Assembly (NCBI RefSeq): GCF_002102395.1
Contig: NZ_LQPZ01000016.1
Location: 62,001 to 126,000 of the forward strand
Origin: Mycolicibacillus trivialis
GTDB lineage: Bacteria > Actinomycetota > Actinomycetes > Mycobacteriales > Mycobacteriaceae
Reading direction: 5' to 3'
Length of the DNA stretch: 64,000 nucleotides
Every line of letters starts with the position of its first letter. Position 1 is the stretch's first letter. Positions 1 through 7,719 of this stretch are shown here, piece by piece. Below the pieces are notes generated by a model. The model was not told the DNA's origin. It ran no database searches and saw nothing but the letters and a program-made list of their open reading frames with translations. The position numbers and the translations under genes were made by a program.

Positions 1-45
1 CACTCCCTCGACGAGCCCAACGACGACGGTGGGCCGCGGCCGTGA
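1..45 (+). CDS. C-terminal tail of an upstream gene (partial)
   Basis: The frame is open from base 1 and ends in TGA at 43-45, giving 14 residues rich in Asp and Pro. The stop overlaps the GTG start of the next gene as GTGA, the coupling typical of mycobacterial operons. This is the only reason to call it coding. The product cannot be identified from so short a tail. Confidence 0.45.
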   Translation, partial: HSLDEPNDDGGPRP

Positions 46-302
46 GCGTGCGGCTGCGCGCGCTGATCGAACTCGCCGCGGCGGCCCTGCTGTTGCTGGC
101 CGCGGGGGCCGCCGCCAGCGCGGTCTGCTCCACCGTGGAGGTGGCGCCGGTCCTCGACGGTGAGCCGGTCACCACCTCGGTGGTCTACGACCCGCCGCAG
201 TTGCTGCTGACGCTGCTGGCGGTGACTGCGGCGGGTGTGCTCGCCGTCATCGGAACCGCCCGCTGGTGGCGTAGCCGCACCCCGACAGGGGATACCCCGT
301 AG
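42..302 (+). CDS. Small two-helix membrane protein
   Basis: An 86-residue protein of unknown function. It has a hydrophobic segment at about residues 9-27 (signal anchor or first helix) and a second at about 53-71, followed by a basic tail (RWWRSR). The short loop between them contains one Cys. The GTG start overlaps the stop of the upstream frame, so it is probably the last gene of an operon. Its last codons and TAG stop lie inside the palindromic operator of the copper ATPase gene that follows, so the two units are packed end to end. A role in metal handling would be guesswork based only on position. Confidence 0.7.
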   Translation: MSVRLRALIELAAAALLLLAAGAAASAVCSTVEVAPVLDGEPVTTSVVYDPPQLLLTLLAVTAAGVLAVIGTARWWRSRTPTGDTP

Positions 303-307
303 GGTAT
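292..307. promoter_or_regulatory. CsoR/RicR-like copper operator
   Basis: ATACCCCGTAGGGTAT has 6-bp inverted arms (ATACCC/GGGTAT) around CGTA. It resembles the TACC...GGGTA operators of CsoR-family copper sensors. It sits immediately upstream of a -10-like element and the copper ATPase gene, where a bound repressor would block RNA polymerase. The copper assignment is inferred from the motif plus the downstream gene. No csoR gene lies in this window. Confidence 0.7.
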
Positions 308-313
308 GCCGGG

Positions 314-319
314 TAGAAT
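314..319 (+). promoter_or_regulatory. -10 element of a leaderless copper ATPase transcript
   Basis: TAGAAT lies 7 nt upstream of the ATG at 327. Transcription would therefore begin at or next to the start codon. It directly follows the palindromic operator. No clear -35 hexamer is visible. Confidence 0.55.
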
Positions 320-326
320 GGCGGGT

Positions 327-2453
327 ATGCAAACGACCGATCTGGAACTGCGGGGGATGACGTGCGCGTCGTGCGCCGCCCGGGTCGAGCGCGGACTCAA
401 CAGGCTCGAGGGCGTGCACGCCACGGTCAACCTCGCGATCGAACGCGCCCACATCGACCACGACGCGAGCGTCTCACCGGCCGAGCTGATCCGGGCCGTC
501 GAATCCGCCGGCTACCAGGCGTCGGTGGCCGGTGCTGACCACGAAACCGGCGACCAGGACGTGCTCGAGGACCAGTTGCGGCCGCGGCTGATCGGCTCGG
601 CGCTGCTGGGTGTCCCGGTCGTGGTGCTCTCGATGGTGATGGCCTGGCAGTTCCCCGGCTGGGACTGGCTGGTGTTCGCGCTGACCACCCCGGTGGTGTT
701 CTGGGGCGGTTACCCGTTCCACAAGGCCGCGTTGGTCAATGCCCGCCACGGCGCGTCCACGATGGACACCCTGGTGTCGCTGGGCACCGTCGCGGCCTAC
801 CTCTGGTCCGCGGTGGCCGTCATCGGCGGCGAGGGTCACGTCTACTTCGAAGTGGCCGCCGCGGTCACGGTGTTCCTGCTGGCCGGTCGCTACGCCGAAT
901 CGCGCGCCAAACGCACCGCCGGTGCGGCCCTGCGCGCGCTGCTGACCCTCGGCGCCAAGGACGCCGCCGTCCTTCGCGAGGGCCCCGATGGGCGCCGGGA
1001 AGTGCGCGTGCCGGTCGACCAGCTGCACGTCGACGATGTCGTCGTCGTACGCCCGGGCGAGCGGGTGGCCGCCGACGGGGTCATCACCGACGGTTCTTCG
1101 GCGCTGGACACCTCGGCGATGACCGGCGAGTCGATGCCCGCCGACGTCGGCCCGGGCGACGATGTACTCGGCGGATCGCTCAACACCTACGGCCGGCTGC
1201 TGGTGCGCGCCACCAGGGTCGGTGCCGACACCCAATTGGCCCGGATGGCCAAGCTGGTCACCGACGCCCAGAGCGGTAAGGCGTCGGTGCAGCGCCTGGC
1301 GGACCAGGTGTCGGCGGTGTTCGTGCCGGTGGTGCTGGTGATCGCCGCCGCGACGCTGGCGGGTTGGCTGTTGGCCGGGGCGTCGGCGGCGGCGGCGTTC
1401 ACCGCGGCCGTGGCGGTGCTGATCATCGCCTGCCCGTGCGCGCTCGGTTTGGCCACCCCGACCGCGATCCTGGTCGGGACCGGCCGCGGAGCGCAGTTGG
1501 GCATCCTGATCAAGGATCCGCGGGTGTTGGAGAACGTCCGCCACATCGACACCGTCGTGCTGGACAAGACCGGGACCGTCACCACCGGGCAGATGGCGGT
1601 GACCGAGGTGACCGCCCACTCCGGTGCCGACCGCGACGAGGTCTTGGCCCGCGCCGCCGCGGTCGAGACCGCCTCGGAGCACCCGGTCGCCGCCGCGATC
1701 GTGGCCGCCGCCCGCCACCGCGGTCTGGCGCTGAGTGACCCGGCGGGTTTCGTCAACGACCCGGGCACCGGGGTCGCCGCCGACGTGGACGGGGTCCGGG
1801 TGAGCGTCACCCGGGCCGGCTCGCTGGCCGGGGTGGACCTGCTGACCCCGGCCGCCCCGGGCACCACCGTCGAGGTGTCCTGGGACGGGTGGGCGCGCGG
1901 GACGATCTCCCTGGCCGACACCGTCAAGCCGGGCAGCGCCGCGGCGATCGGCGAACTCAAGGCGATGGGGATCACCCCGGTGTTGCTCACCGGGGACACC
2001 GCCGCGGTGGCGCGGCAGGTCGCCGCCGAGGTGGGCATCGACCCGGCGCAGGTCATCGCCGGCGTGCTGCCCACCGGCAAGGCCGACGCGGTGACCGCGC
2101 TGCAGGAGCGTGGTGCGAAGGTGGCCATGGTCGGCGACGGCGTCAACGACTCGGTGGCGCTGGCCACCGCCGACATCGGGATGGCGATGGGCACCGGCAC
2201 CGACGCCGCCATCGAGGCCGGCGACCTGACCCTGGTCCGCGGTGATCTGGCCACCGTCCCGACTGCGCTGCGGCTCTCGGCGCGCACCCTGCGCGTCATC
2301 AAACAGAACCTGGTGTGGGCGTTCGGCTACAACGTGGCCGCGATCCCGCTCGCGGCGGCCGGCCTGCTCAACCCGATGATCGCCGGGGCCGCCATGGCCT
2401 GCTCGTCGGTGCTGGTGGTGCTCAACAGCCTTCGGCTGCGCCGGTTCTCCTGA
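327..2453 (+). CDS. Copper-transporting P1B-type ATPase (CtpA/CtpB-like)
   Basis: A 708-residue membrane pump expected to export Cu(I) using ATP. Domains in order: an N-terminal heavy-metal-associated domain with the CxxC motif GMTCASC (Cys13 and Cys16); membrane helices; an actuator domain with TGES; the transport helix with CPC (IACPCALG); the phosphorylation motif DKTGTVT; the nucleotide-binding SEHP motif; and the hinge GDGVND. It closely matches mycobacterial CtpA/CtpB in motif order and length. An in-frame ATG at 306 lies inside the operator. The ATG at 327 follows a -10-like TAGAAT by 7 nt and starts right before the metal-binding domain, so it is preferred. Copper-responsive control by a CsoR-type repressor is inferred. 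It could be named ctpA or ctpB, and the sequence alone does not decide. Confidence 0.93.
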   Translation: MQTTDLELRGMTCASCAARVERGLNRLEGVHATVNLAIERAHIDHDASVSPAELIRAVESAGYQASVAGADHETGDQDVLEDQLRPRLIGSALLGVPVVVLSMVMAWQFPGWDWLVFALTTPVVFWGGYPFHKAALVNARHGASTMDTLVSLGTVAAYLWSAVAVIGGEGHVYFEVAAAVTVFLLAGRYAESRAKRTAGAALRALLTLGAKDAAVLREGPDGRREVRVPVDQLHVDDVVVVRPGERVAADGVITDGSSALDTSAMTGESMPADVGPGDDVLGGSLNTYGRLLVRATRVGADTQLARMAKLVTDAQSGKASVQRLADQVSAVFVPVVLVIAAATLAGWLLAGASAAAAFTAAVAVLIIACPCALGLATPTAILVGTGRGAQLGILIKDPRVLENVRHIDTVVLDKTGTVTTGQMAVTEVTAHSGADRDEVLARAAAVETASEHPVAAAIVAAARHRGLALSDPAGFVNDPGTGVAADVDGVRVSVTRAGSLAGVDLLTPAAPGTTVEVSWDGWARGTISLADTVKPGSAAAIGELKAMGITPVLLTGDTAAVARQVAAEVGIDPAQVIAGVLPTGKADAVTALQERGAKVAMVGDGVNDSVALATADIGMAMGTGTDAAIEAGDLTLVRGDLATVPTALRLSARTLRVIKQNLVWAFGYNVAAIPLAAAGLLNPMIAGAAMACSSVLVVLNSLRLRRFS

Positions 2454-2509
2454 CCCGGGCGCGCCGCGCGTAACCTGTGGTTCCAACGGACCAACGGCGG
2501 GAGCAACGG

Positions 2510-2887
2510 ATGGGCAGCATCGGACGCGGCATCATGAAAGCCGTCGCGGCGGCCTTGGCGTGTGGGTCGGCCATCGCATGGGCGGGCGCCGCCGGTGCCG
2601 ACCCGGCGAACCCGGACCCGTTCAACCCCGGCGATTGCATGGCCAACGCGAACGCGATCTGCAATCTCGGACCTTACGGGCCGAACAGTCCGACGAACCC
2701 GGCCAACATCAACAGCCCGCTGAACCCGGCCAACCCCGCCAATCCGGCCAGCCCGCTCAACCCGAACAATCCGGCGAATCCGGCCAGCCCGCTGAACCCG
2801 AACAATCCGGCGAATCCGGCCAGCCCGCTGAACCCGAACAATCCGGCGAATCCGGCCAGCCCGCTCAACCCGGCCAACCAGCACTAA
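2510..2887 (+). CDS. Secreted Asn/Pro-rich repeat protein
   Basis: A 125-residue protein with a signal peptide (basic start, Ala-rich core, probable cleavage after AGA before DPANPDPF). Two Cys in a short segment (DCMANANAICNLG) could form a disulfide. The rest is a tandem array of a 12-residue unit, SPLNPNNPANPA, in four full copies and one partial, ending in NQH. ATG 2510 is chosen because GGGAG lies about 8 nt upstream. An upstream GTG at 2477 would add a charged leader before the signal peptide. It sits between the copper ATPase and a convergent esterase gene. No function is recognised. A repetitive extracellular or cell-wall-associated role is plausible. Confidence 0.75.
   Translation: MGSIGRGIMKAVAAALACGSAIAWAGAAGADPANPDPFNPGDCMANANAICNLGPYGPNSPTNPANINSPLNPANPANPASPLNPNNPANPASPLNPNNPANPASPLNPNNPANPASPLNPANQH
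2714..2878 (+). repeat. 36-bp coding tandem repeat, about 4.6 copies
   Basis: Units begin at 2714, 2750, 2786 and 2822, with a partial unit at 2858. The three that start at 2750, 2786 and 2822 are nearly identical at the DNA level, differing at a single C/G position in the Leu codon. Unit 1 is more diverged. Near-identity of synonymous positions points to recent expansion by slippage or unequal exchange. Confidence 0.9.
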
Positions 2888-2903
2888 GCGCCGCGCGCCG
2901 GGA

Positions 2904-3746
2904 TCACGAACCCAGCCAGGCCAATTCGTCGGCCAGATGGGCACGCCAGAAGGTCGCGTCGTGCCCGCCGGGATAGAACCCACCCGCGGGCGGGGTGGCG
3001 AGGTGGTTGACGAACTGGCGGCTGGCGACGTAGAAGCCGTCGCCGATACCGCAGTCCACCCGCAGCGGGATCGAGGACAACTCGGGGCGGCCGAACACGG
3101 TGTTGTCCCGCCAGTCGTCGATGCTGTCGAACGCGACCGCGGGCGCACCCCAGTAGGTCATGTACAGCGCCGGGCTGATCGCGCAGATGCCGGCGGTGCG
3201 CTCGGGGCCCAGGCGGGAGCCCAGCAGCAGCGACCCGTAACCGCCCATCGACCAGCCCATGAACGCGACCCGGGCGGTGTCGATGCCCTTGGCGGCCAGC
3301 ATCGGCAGCAGTTCGTCGAGGATCATCGCACCGGAGTCCTCGCCGGAGGCCCGCCGGTGCCAGAAGGTGTTGCCGCCGTCGGCGGCGACGACCGCGAACG
3401 GCGACCCGCCGTCGGAGACCACTTTGGCCAGCGCGTCTTCCACCCCCAGCCCCATCACCCCGGCAGCGTCGCTGTCCATGCCGTGCAGCGCGACCACGGC
3501 GCGCAGTGGGCCGGTCTGACCGGGCGGGCGGGCGATGATCCAGTTGGTCTCCTTGCCGCCGCGCGCCGCGGAGACGAACGAACCGGCTTCGCGGGTGGGC
3601 AGGGTGCTGCCGGCGGCCGCCGGCTCCACCGGCGCCGCCTGCGGGCGAGCGGGGCCGAGCAGCGCGCCCAGCGTCCAGAGCCCGGCCGCGCTCGCGGTGG
3701 CTCGGACGCCCAGGCGCAGCGCGGCACGACGGCTGAGCGGATCCAC
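2904..3746 (-). CDS. Exported alpha/beta-hydrolase (esterase-like, Tat signal)
   Basis: A 280-residue predicted hydrolase. Starting at GTG 3746, the N-terminus reads DPLSRRAALRLG, a twin-arginine signal followed by an Ala-rich core, so export by Tat is likely. The nucleophile elbow GWSMGGYGS (GxSxG) and a downstream GGHD with a candidate catalytic His fit an esterase D/tributyrin-esterase fold. Longer in-frame starts to 3854 would run into the divergent promoter and place the Tat motif too far in. It looks like the counterpart of the hydrolase Rv0519c. The substrate is unknown. It is divergent from the DUF2236 gene. Confidence 0.78.
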   Translation of the reverse strand: MDPLSRRAALRLGVRATASAAGLWTLGALLGPARPQAAPVEPAAAGSTLPTREAGSFVSAARGGKETNWIIARPPGQTGPLRAVVALHGMDSDAAGVMGLGVEDALAKVVSDGGSPFAVVAADGGNTFWHRRASGEDSGAMILDELLPMLAAKGIDTARVAFMGWSMGGYGSLLLGSRLGPERTAGICAISPALYMTYWGAPAVAFDSIDDWRDNTVFGRPELSSIPLRVDCGIGDGFYVASRQFVNHLATPPAGGFYPGGHDATFWRAHLADELAWLGS

Positions 3747-3817
3747 CCCGGCATCGTCCCAACGGTCGACAACGTCCACGCATCGGTCGCACAACGGCTC
3801 GATACCGGTACAAAAAA

Positions 3818-3832
3818 CAAGTTGTGTAACAT
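3818..3832. promoter_or_regulatory. Putative operator and leaderless -10 of the DUF2236-TetR unit
   Basis: ACAAGTTGT at 3818-3826 is an inverted repeat with a one-base centre. It is followed at once by TAACAT (3827-3832), a -10-like hexamer 8 nt before the ATG at 3841. This is the expected place for control by the TetR protein encoded downstream. The same nine-base core occurs in the heme oxygenase operator near 26.2 kb. Confidence 0.45.
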
Positions 3833-3840
3833 TGTTCCGC

Positions 3841-4719
3841 ATGACTGAGATCACGCACCGGCCCGCCGCGGAGTCGGTGGCTACAGAACCGGTGCTCGAC
3901 GGGTTGCCGCTGGGGCCGGATTCCCTGGTCTGGCGCTACTTCGGGGACAACCGGATGTTCCTGATCGGGCCGCGCCCCGGGGTGATGGAGAACATGCTCG
4001 CCGAGCTCGGCCAGGGCGTGCTCGATCACTCGGTGTTCTTCTCCGACACCGCCGCCCGGATCCGGCGTTCGCTCCCGCCGATCTTCACCACCGTCTACGG
4101 CACCGATGACGACAATCCGGGTCTGCAGGTCCGGGACTTCCACGTCGGCATCAAAGGGGAGATGCCCGACGGCAGCAGATATCACGCGCTGGACCCCGAG
4201 ACCTACTTCTGGGCGCACGCCACCTTCGTCGACCAGGTGCTGTATTTCGCCGACACCTTCGTCAAACGCCTGACCCGCGCCGAGAAGGAGCAGATCTACC
4301 TCGAATCCAAAACCTGGTACCGCCGCTACGGGGTCAGTGACCGGGTGATGCCGGCCGACTACGCCGCGTTCGAGGAGTACTGGGACCACATGCTCGACGA
4401 CGTCCTGGTGGCCCACAAGACCGCCCGCTACGGCGTCGGTTACGTGACCAAGGGCTTCCCCCGCCCCAAAGGGGTCTCCCCGGCGCTGTGGCGGGTCATC
4501 GCGGTGGTGTTCAACCCGGTGGCGGCCTTCCTGACCACCGGCGGGTTGCCGCCGCGCGCCCGGGTGCTGCTGGGGCTGCCGTGGACGGATCGCCAGGAAC
4601 GCCGCTACCAGCGCTTCGCCGCACTCTGGCGGTCCCGCCCGGTCAACTGGGTATGGGACCATCTCCCCATGAAGGTGCGCTACAACAAGTTCGCCCGTGC
4701 CGGGTTCGCCCGCAGCTGA
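3841..4719 (+). CDS. DUF2236 (MpaB/latex-oxygenase-like) family protein
   Basis: A 292-residue protein of the oxygenase MpaB/DUF2236 family, whose better-known members are heme-binding oxygenases such as rubber oxygenase. Features seen: the N-terminal [17 protein letters not shown] block, a His-containing central region ([19 protein letters not shown]) and a helical C-terminal half. No signal peptide is visible. The ATG at 3841 has no Shine-Dalgarno but lies 8 nt after a -10-like TAACAT, suggesting a leaderless mRNA. It overlaps the downstream TetR gene by about 20 nt, so the two are co-transcribed and the regulator probably controls the pair. The real substrate is unknown. Confidence 0.8.
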   Translation: MTEITHRPAAESVATEPVLDGLPLGPDSLVWRYFGDNRMFLIGPRPGVMENMLAELGQGVLDHSVFFSDTAARIRRSLPPIFTTVYGTDDDNPGLQVRDFHVGIKGEMPDGSRYHALDPETYFWAHATFVDQVLYFADTFVKRLTRAEKEQIYLESKTWYRRYGVSDRVMPADYAAFEEYWDHMLDDVLVAHKTARYGVGYVTKGFPRPKGVSPALWRVIAVVFNPVAAFLTTGGLPPRARVLLGLPWTDRQERRYQRFAALWRSRPVNWVWDHLPMKVRYNKFARAGFARS

Positions 4720-5299
4720 CCGCACCAGGAACCTCATCCTGGATGCCGCCGTCATCGAATTCGAACATCACGGCCTGCGCCGGGTCGCCCTCGATGACGT
4801 CGCGCGCCGAGCCGGTGTCAGCCGGACCACCATTTACCGTCGTTTCCCGAACCGCGACGAGTTGGTGGCCGCGGTGATCGACCGGGAGAACGCGGTGCTG
4901 TTCACCGAGATCGCCGAGGAACTGAAGAACGCCGGTCCCCAGGCGAACTACTACGTCGAGGCCTTCACCGCAGCGATCCTGCGGTTCCGGCGCCACCGGG
5001 TGCTCAACCAGATGATCGTCGACGACCCGGCGTTGGCTCTGGAGATGGCGCACCGGCACTACGGCGCGTTCGTCGAGCGGGTCGCCGGGGCGCTGCGGGT
5101 CATCTTCCCCGACGGGTTCGTTGAGCGGATCGGCGAGCAGACGGTCACCGAGTTGGCCGACACCATCGCCCGGTACGCGATGGTGGTGTTGTTGCTGCCC
5201 GGTCTTCAGCCGATGGAGACCGCCGAGGACATCCGCACGTTTGCTTCTACACAGTTTTTTCCCAGCCTACCTGCGGCTTTGCGGACGGCACCTGTGTAA
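4697..5299 (+). CDS. TetR-family transcriptional regulator
   Basis: A 200-residue regulator. The N-terminal helix-turn-helix is clear (residues about 10-55: [20 protein letters not shown], then [13 protein letters not shown]). The C-terminal ligand-binding half is divergent, as usual for the family. The GTG at 4697 lies inside the end of the DUF2236 gene and gives a normal TetR N-terminus. It presumably controls its own operon through the ACAAGTTGT site upstream of 3841. That is inferred from arrangement, and no ligand can be named. Confidence 0.88.
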   Translation: MPGSPAADRTRNLILDAAVIEFEHHGLRRVALDDVARRAGVSRTTIYRRFPNRDELVAAVIDRENAVLFTEIAEELKNAGPQANYYVEAFTAAILRFRRHRVLNQMIVDDPALALEMAHRHYGAFVERVAGALRVIFPDGFVERIGEQTVTELADTIARYAMVVLLLPGLQPMETAEDIRTFASTQFFPSLPAALRTAPV

Positions 5300-5327
5300 A
5301 CCGGGTCGCCAGCAATCACGATTCTTA

Positions 5328-5357
5328 TTACCGGTCTGGCAGCGCTCACGCTATAGT
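5328..5357 (+). promoter_or_regulatory. Candidate promoter of the PPE gene
   Basis: In a locally AT-richer stretch, TTACCG (5328-5333) and TATAGT (5352-5357) are separated by 18 bp. This gives a leader of roughly 75-80 nt before the PPE start codon at 5442. Confidence 0.4.
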
Positions 5358-5441
5358 CGGTGGTCACGCCGTATGTTGGCGCCGTTTTCATCGACAGCCG
5401 TCGAGTGGTCGCCGGACTACAGCTAACCGTTGGAGGGGGAC

Positions 5442-6833
5442 ATGGGTGCGGGGCTGCCGCCGGAAGTCATCTCCGGTCTGATGTACACCGGGCCCGGCTC
5501 GGGGCCGATGCTGGCCGCGGCCGCTGCCTGGGACGGACTGGCCGGCGAACTGCACACCACCGCGCTGGGCTTCCAGTCGGCGGTCTCGGCGCTCACCGGA
5601 ACCTGGCTCGGTCCGTCGGCGCTGGCGATGTCGTCGGCGGCCGCGCCGTATGTGGCCTGGCTGCACGCCAGCGCCACCCAGGCCGAGATGGTCGCGATGC
5701 AGGCCAAAGCCGCGGCGTCGGCTTTCGACACCGCGTTCGCGGCGACGGTGCCACCGCCGGTCATCGCCGCCAACCGCGCCCAGTTGATGGTGCTGGTCGC
5801 CACCAACATTCTGGGCCAGAACACCGCGGCCATCGCGGCCAACGAAGCCGAGTACGCGGCGATGTGGGCGCAGGACGTGGCGATGTTCGCCGCCTACACG
5901 GTGTCGTCGCTGTCGGCGATCCAGATGAAGCCGTTCGACCCGCCGCCGAAGACGACCAACGAACTCGGCCAGGTGGCTCAGGGCGCCGACGCGGCCCGGA
6001 CCACCGGGAACGCGGGAGTCCAGCAGGTGATGGCTCGGGTGGGTGACGCCGGCGGTGTCGGACCGGGTGAGCAACTGGCCCGCCCGGCGGCGCTGTTCGA
6101 CGTCGGCATTCAACCCGCGGCTGCGCCGAATCCGGCCGATCCGGCGTCGATACTCGACTGGTTCATCCCCGACCTCGCGGGCCTCGCCGGTTTCATCGCC
6201 GGGGTGCTCGGCGGTGTCGCGTCGGCCATCGGGGTGGCGGTCTCCCTGGCCGCCTGGGTCGACGCCATCCCCGACGTCGAGGACAACAAACGCCGGTTGG
6301 CCCACCTGCACGACGAGCACCACGAGATGCTGGAGATCATGGGCCGGCCCTCGCCCGACGGCTGGCGTCCGGGCATGTGGCCGCGGTGGGTGGAAGGCGA
6401 CCCGCTGTGGCCCTGGACCGACGGTGATATGGGCAACGGTCCCAAGATCGACGGCCTCACCGTCCCGCCGTCCTGGTCGGCCAACATCCGTGAGATCGAA
6501 CCGCTGGCCCGCGCCCTGCCGCTCTCCGGCGCCCCGGCCGCCCCGGTGGCCGGCGCCTCCGGGACGGCGTTCCGCGAACTGGCGCTGGCCAGCATGCTCG
6601 GTCGCGCCCTGGCCGGCGGCGTCAGCCCCGGCTCGGGAATGGGCGGCATCAAAGGCGGCACGGTCACCAAGGTCGCCAACGAGGCCGCCAAAACCGCGGT
6701 GGCCGAGGCGGCCGCCAGCCCCGCGGCGCGCACCGGTATCGCCGAGGAACTGCGCCAGCTCGCCCAGCTGCGCGACGAAGGCGTGCTGACCGGTGAGGAA
6801 TTCCGGGCGCAGAAGCGCCGTCTGCTGGAGTGA
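5442..6833 (+). CDS. PPE-family protein with C-terminal SHOCT-like domain
   Basis: A 463-residue protein. Residues about 1-165 form a PPE domain: LPPEV near the start, the GTWLGPSA turn, and the long helical hairpin ending [20 protein letters not shown] proteins are usually exported by ESX type VII systems, normally paired with a PE protein, but no PE gene is next to this one. The middle has a hydrophobic Gly/Ala helix pair (around residues 240-275). The last 30 residues ([24 protein letters not shown]) match a SHOCT short C-terminal domain. The start is fixed by GGAGGGG at 5433-5439. The function of the PPE plus SHOCT combination is unknown. Confidence 0.88.
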   Translation: MGAGLPPEVISGLMYTGPGSGPMLAAAAAWDGLAGELHTTALGFQSAVSALTGTWLGPSALAMSSAAAPYVAWLHASATQAEMVAMQAKAAASAFDTAFAATVPPPVIAANRAQLMVLVATNILGQNTAAIAANEAEYAAMWAQDVAMFAAYTVSSLSAIQMKPFDPPPKTTNELGQVAQGADAARTTGNAGVQQVMARVGDAGGVGPGEQLARPAALFDVGIQPAAAPNPADPASILDWFIPDLAGLAGFIAGVLGGVASAIGVAVSLAAWVDAIPDVEDNKRRLAHLHDEHHEMLEIMGRPSPDGWRPGMWPRWVEGDPLWPWTDGDMGNGPKIDGLTVPPSWSANIREIEPLARALPLSGAPAAPVAGASGTAFRELALASMLGRALAGGVSPGSGMGGIKGGTVTKVANEAAKTAVAEAAASPAARTGIAEELRQLAQLRDEGVLTGEEFRAQKRRLLE

Positions 6834-6839
6834 CCCGAC

Positions 6840-7223
6840 TCAGTCGGAGCGGGTCAACAACAGCGTGTAGTCGACGTTGGCGCGCTCGAGGATCTGCCGC
6901 CACGGCGACTTGAGCAGCGGTGCGGCCTCGCTGGTGGGCAGCACCCGCGGGTTGGTGACCGCGAAGGTCTTGCCGTACATCTTCGCCCGCCCGCCACCGG
7001 CGGCCTGCAGGTTCTTCAACCAGTCCCGCTCCGGGCCGTACACCAGCGCCACCGCCACCCCGTCCGGGGTGGCGAACATCGACACCGGCGTGCGGTAGGT
7101 CTTCCCGGACCGCCGCCCGGTGTGCTCGATGATCGACCACAGCGGCACCCAGCCCGAGATCGGGCGGAACAGCGGGTTGGTCACCACCCGGTTGAACTCG
7201 GCGCGTCGCTGCGAGAACTTCAC
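6840..7223 (-). CDS. Deazaflavin (F420)-dependent nitroreductase-family protein (Ddn-like)
   Basis: A 127-residue Ddn/DUF385-type split-beta-barrel protein. Family blocks visible: HTGRRSGKTYRTPVSMF, the cofactor-side GPERDWLKNLQAAGGG, and the ending TNPRVLP. Relatives use F420H2 to reduce quinones and nitroimidazole-like compounds. It is the second gene of a pair: its GTG start is 4 nt beyond the stop of the paralogue at 7228, so the two form an operon convergent to the PPE gene. The substrate cannot be deduced. A link to menaquinone handling is possible but not shown. Confidence 0.85.
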   Translation of the reverse strand: MKFSQRRAEFNRVVTNPLFRPISGWVPLWSIIEHTGRRSGKTYRTPVSMFATPDGVAVALVYGPERDWLKNLQAAGGGRAKMYGKTFAVTNPRVLPTSEAAPLLKSPWRQILERANVDYTLLLTRSD

Positions 7224-7227
7224 CGGC

Positions 7228-7611
7228 TCACTTCTCCCTGGTCAGCAGCACGGCGTTGTCGAAAGGCAGTCGGGCGAACACGGCGCGCGCCCTGCCGCTG
7301 ACCTTGGCCGCGGCCTCGGCCTTACTCACCACCCGCGGATCGGTGACCGCGAACGTTGTTCCGTGGCGCTCCATCCGCCCACCCCCGGCGGCCAGGATGT
7401 TCTTCAGCCAATCCCGGTCCGGACCGTAGGTCAGCAGAATTGCCACCCCGTCGTCGGTGCTGAACACGCTCAGCGGGGTGCGGTAGACGGTGCCGGAACG
7501 ACGCCCCACGTGCTCGAGGATCCCGAACGTCGGCGCTCGCCCCGCCCACAGTCGCTGGATCGGGTTGGTGACATGCCGGTTGAACCGGGCCAGGCGCTGG
7601 GGTAGTTGCAT
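7228..7611 (-). CDS. Deazaflavin (F420)-dependent nitroreductase-family protein (Ddn-like)
   Basis: A 127-residue paralogue of the next gene down, sharing [34 protein letters not shown] and TDPRVVS. The ATG at 7611 is preferred over longer in-frame starts because GGATGGGG lies just upstream and the domain starts at once ([15 protein letters not shown]). It is divergent from hemL, matching the position of Rv0523c in M. tuberculosis. A tandem pair suggests duplication with possible specialisation. Confidence 0.85.
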   Translation of the reverse strand: MQLPQRLARFNRHVTNPIQRLWAGRAPTFGILEHVGRRSGTVYRTPLSVFSTDDGVAILLTYGPDRDWLKNILAAGGGRMERHGTTFAVTDPRVVSKAEAAAKVSGRARAVFARLPFDNAVLLTREK

Positions 7612-7670
7612 GACCCCATCCAACCGGCGAACCGGCGCCACCTCAAGGCCCCCGCCGCCCGGCAGCCGAA

Positions 7671-7685
7671 ACTACACCCTGTAGT
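7671..7685. promoter_or_regulatory. Inverted repeat upstream of hemL
   Basis: ACTACA-CCC-TGTAGT is a perfect 6-bp inverted repeat in the 108-bp gap between the divergent Ddn-like gene and hemL. The arms resemble the ACTACA/TGTAGT operators of BlaI/MecI-family repressors. It lies 35-49 nt before the hemL start, in promoter position. The actual binding protein is unknown. Confidence 0.5.
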
Positions 7686-7719
7686 CGAGTCGGTTTCACG
7701 GGCTGGGACACTGGTGGCC

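Noticed and set aside
474..2486. 670-residue open frame opposite the copper ATPase
   Set aside because: It is antisense to a gene with all P-type ATPase motifs. Its composition (Arg/Gly/Gln/His-rich, no domain) is typical of GC-rich shadow frames.
2674..2877. Gly/Phe/Leu-repeat frame opposite the Asn/Pro repeat
   Set aside because: It is the exact antisense of the repeat array. The sense strand has a signal peptide and Shine-Dalgarno, the antisense neither.
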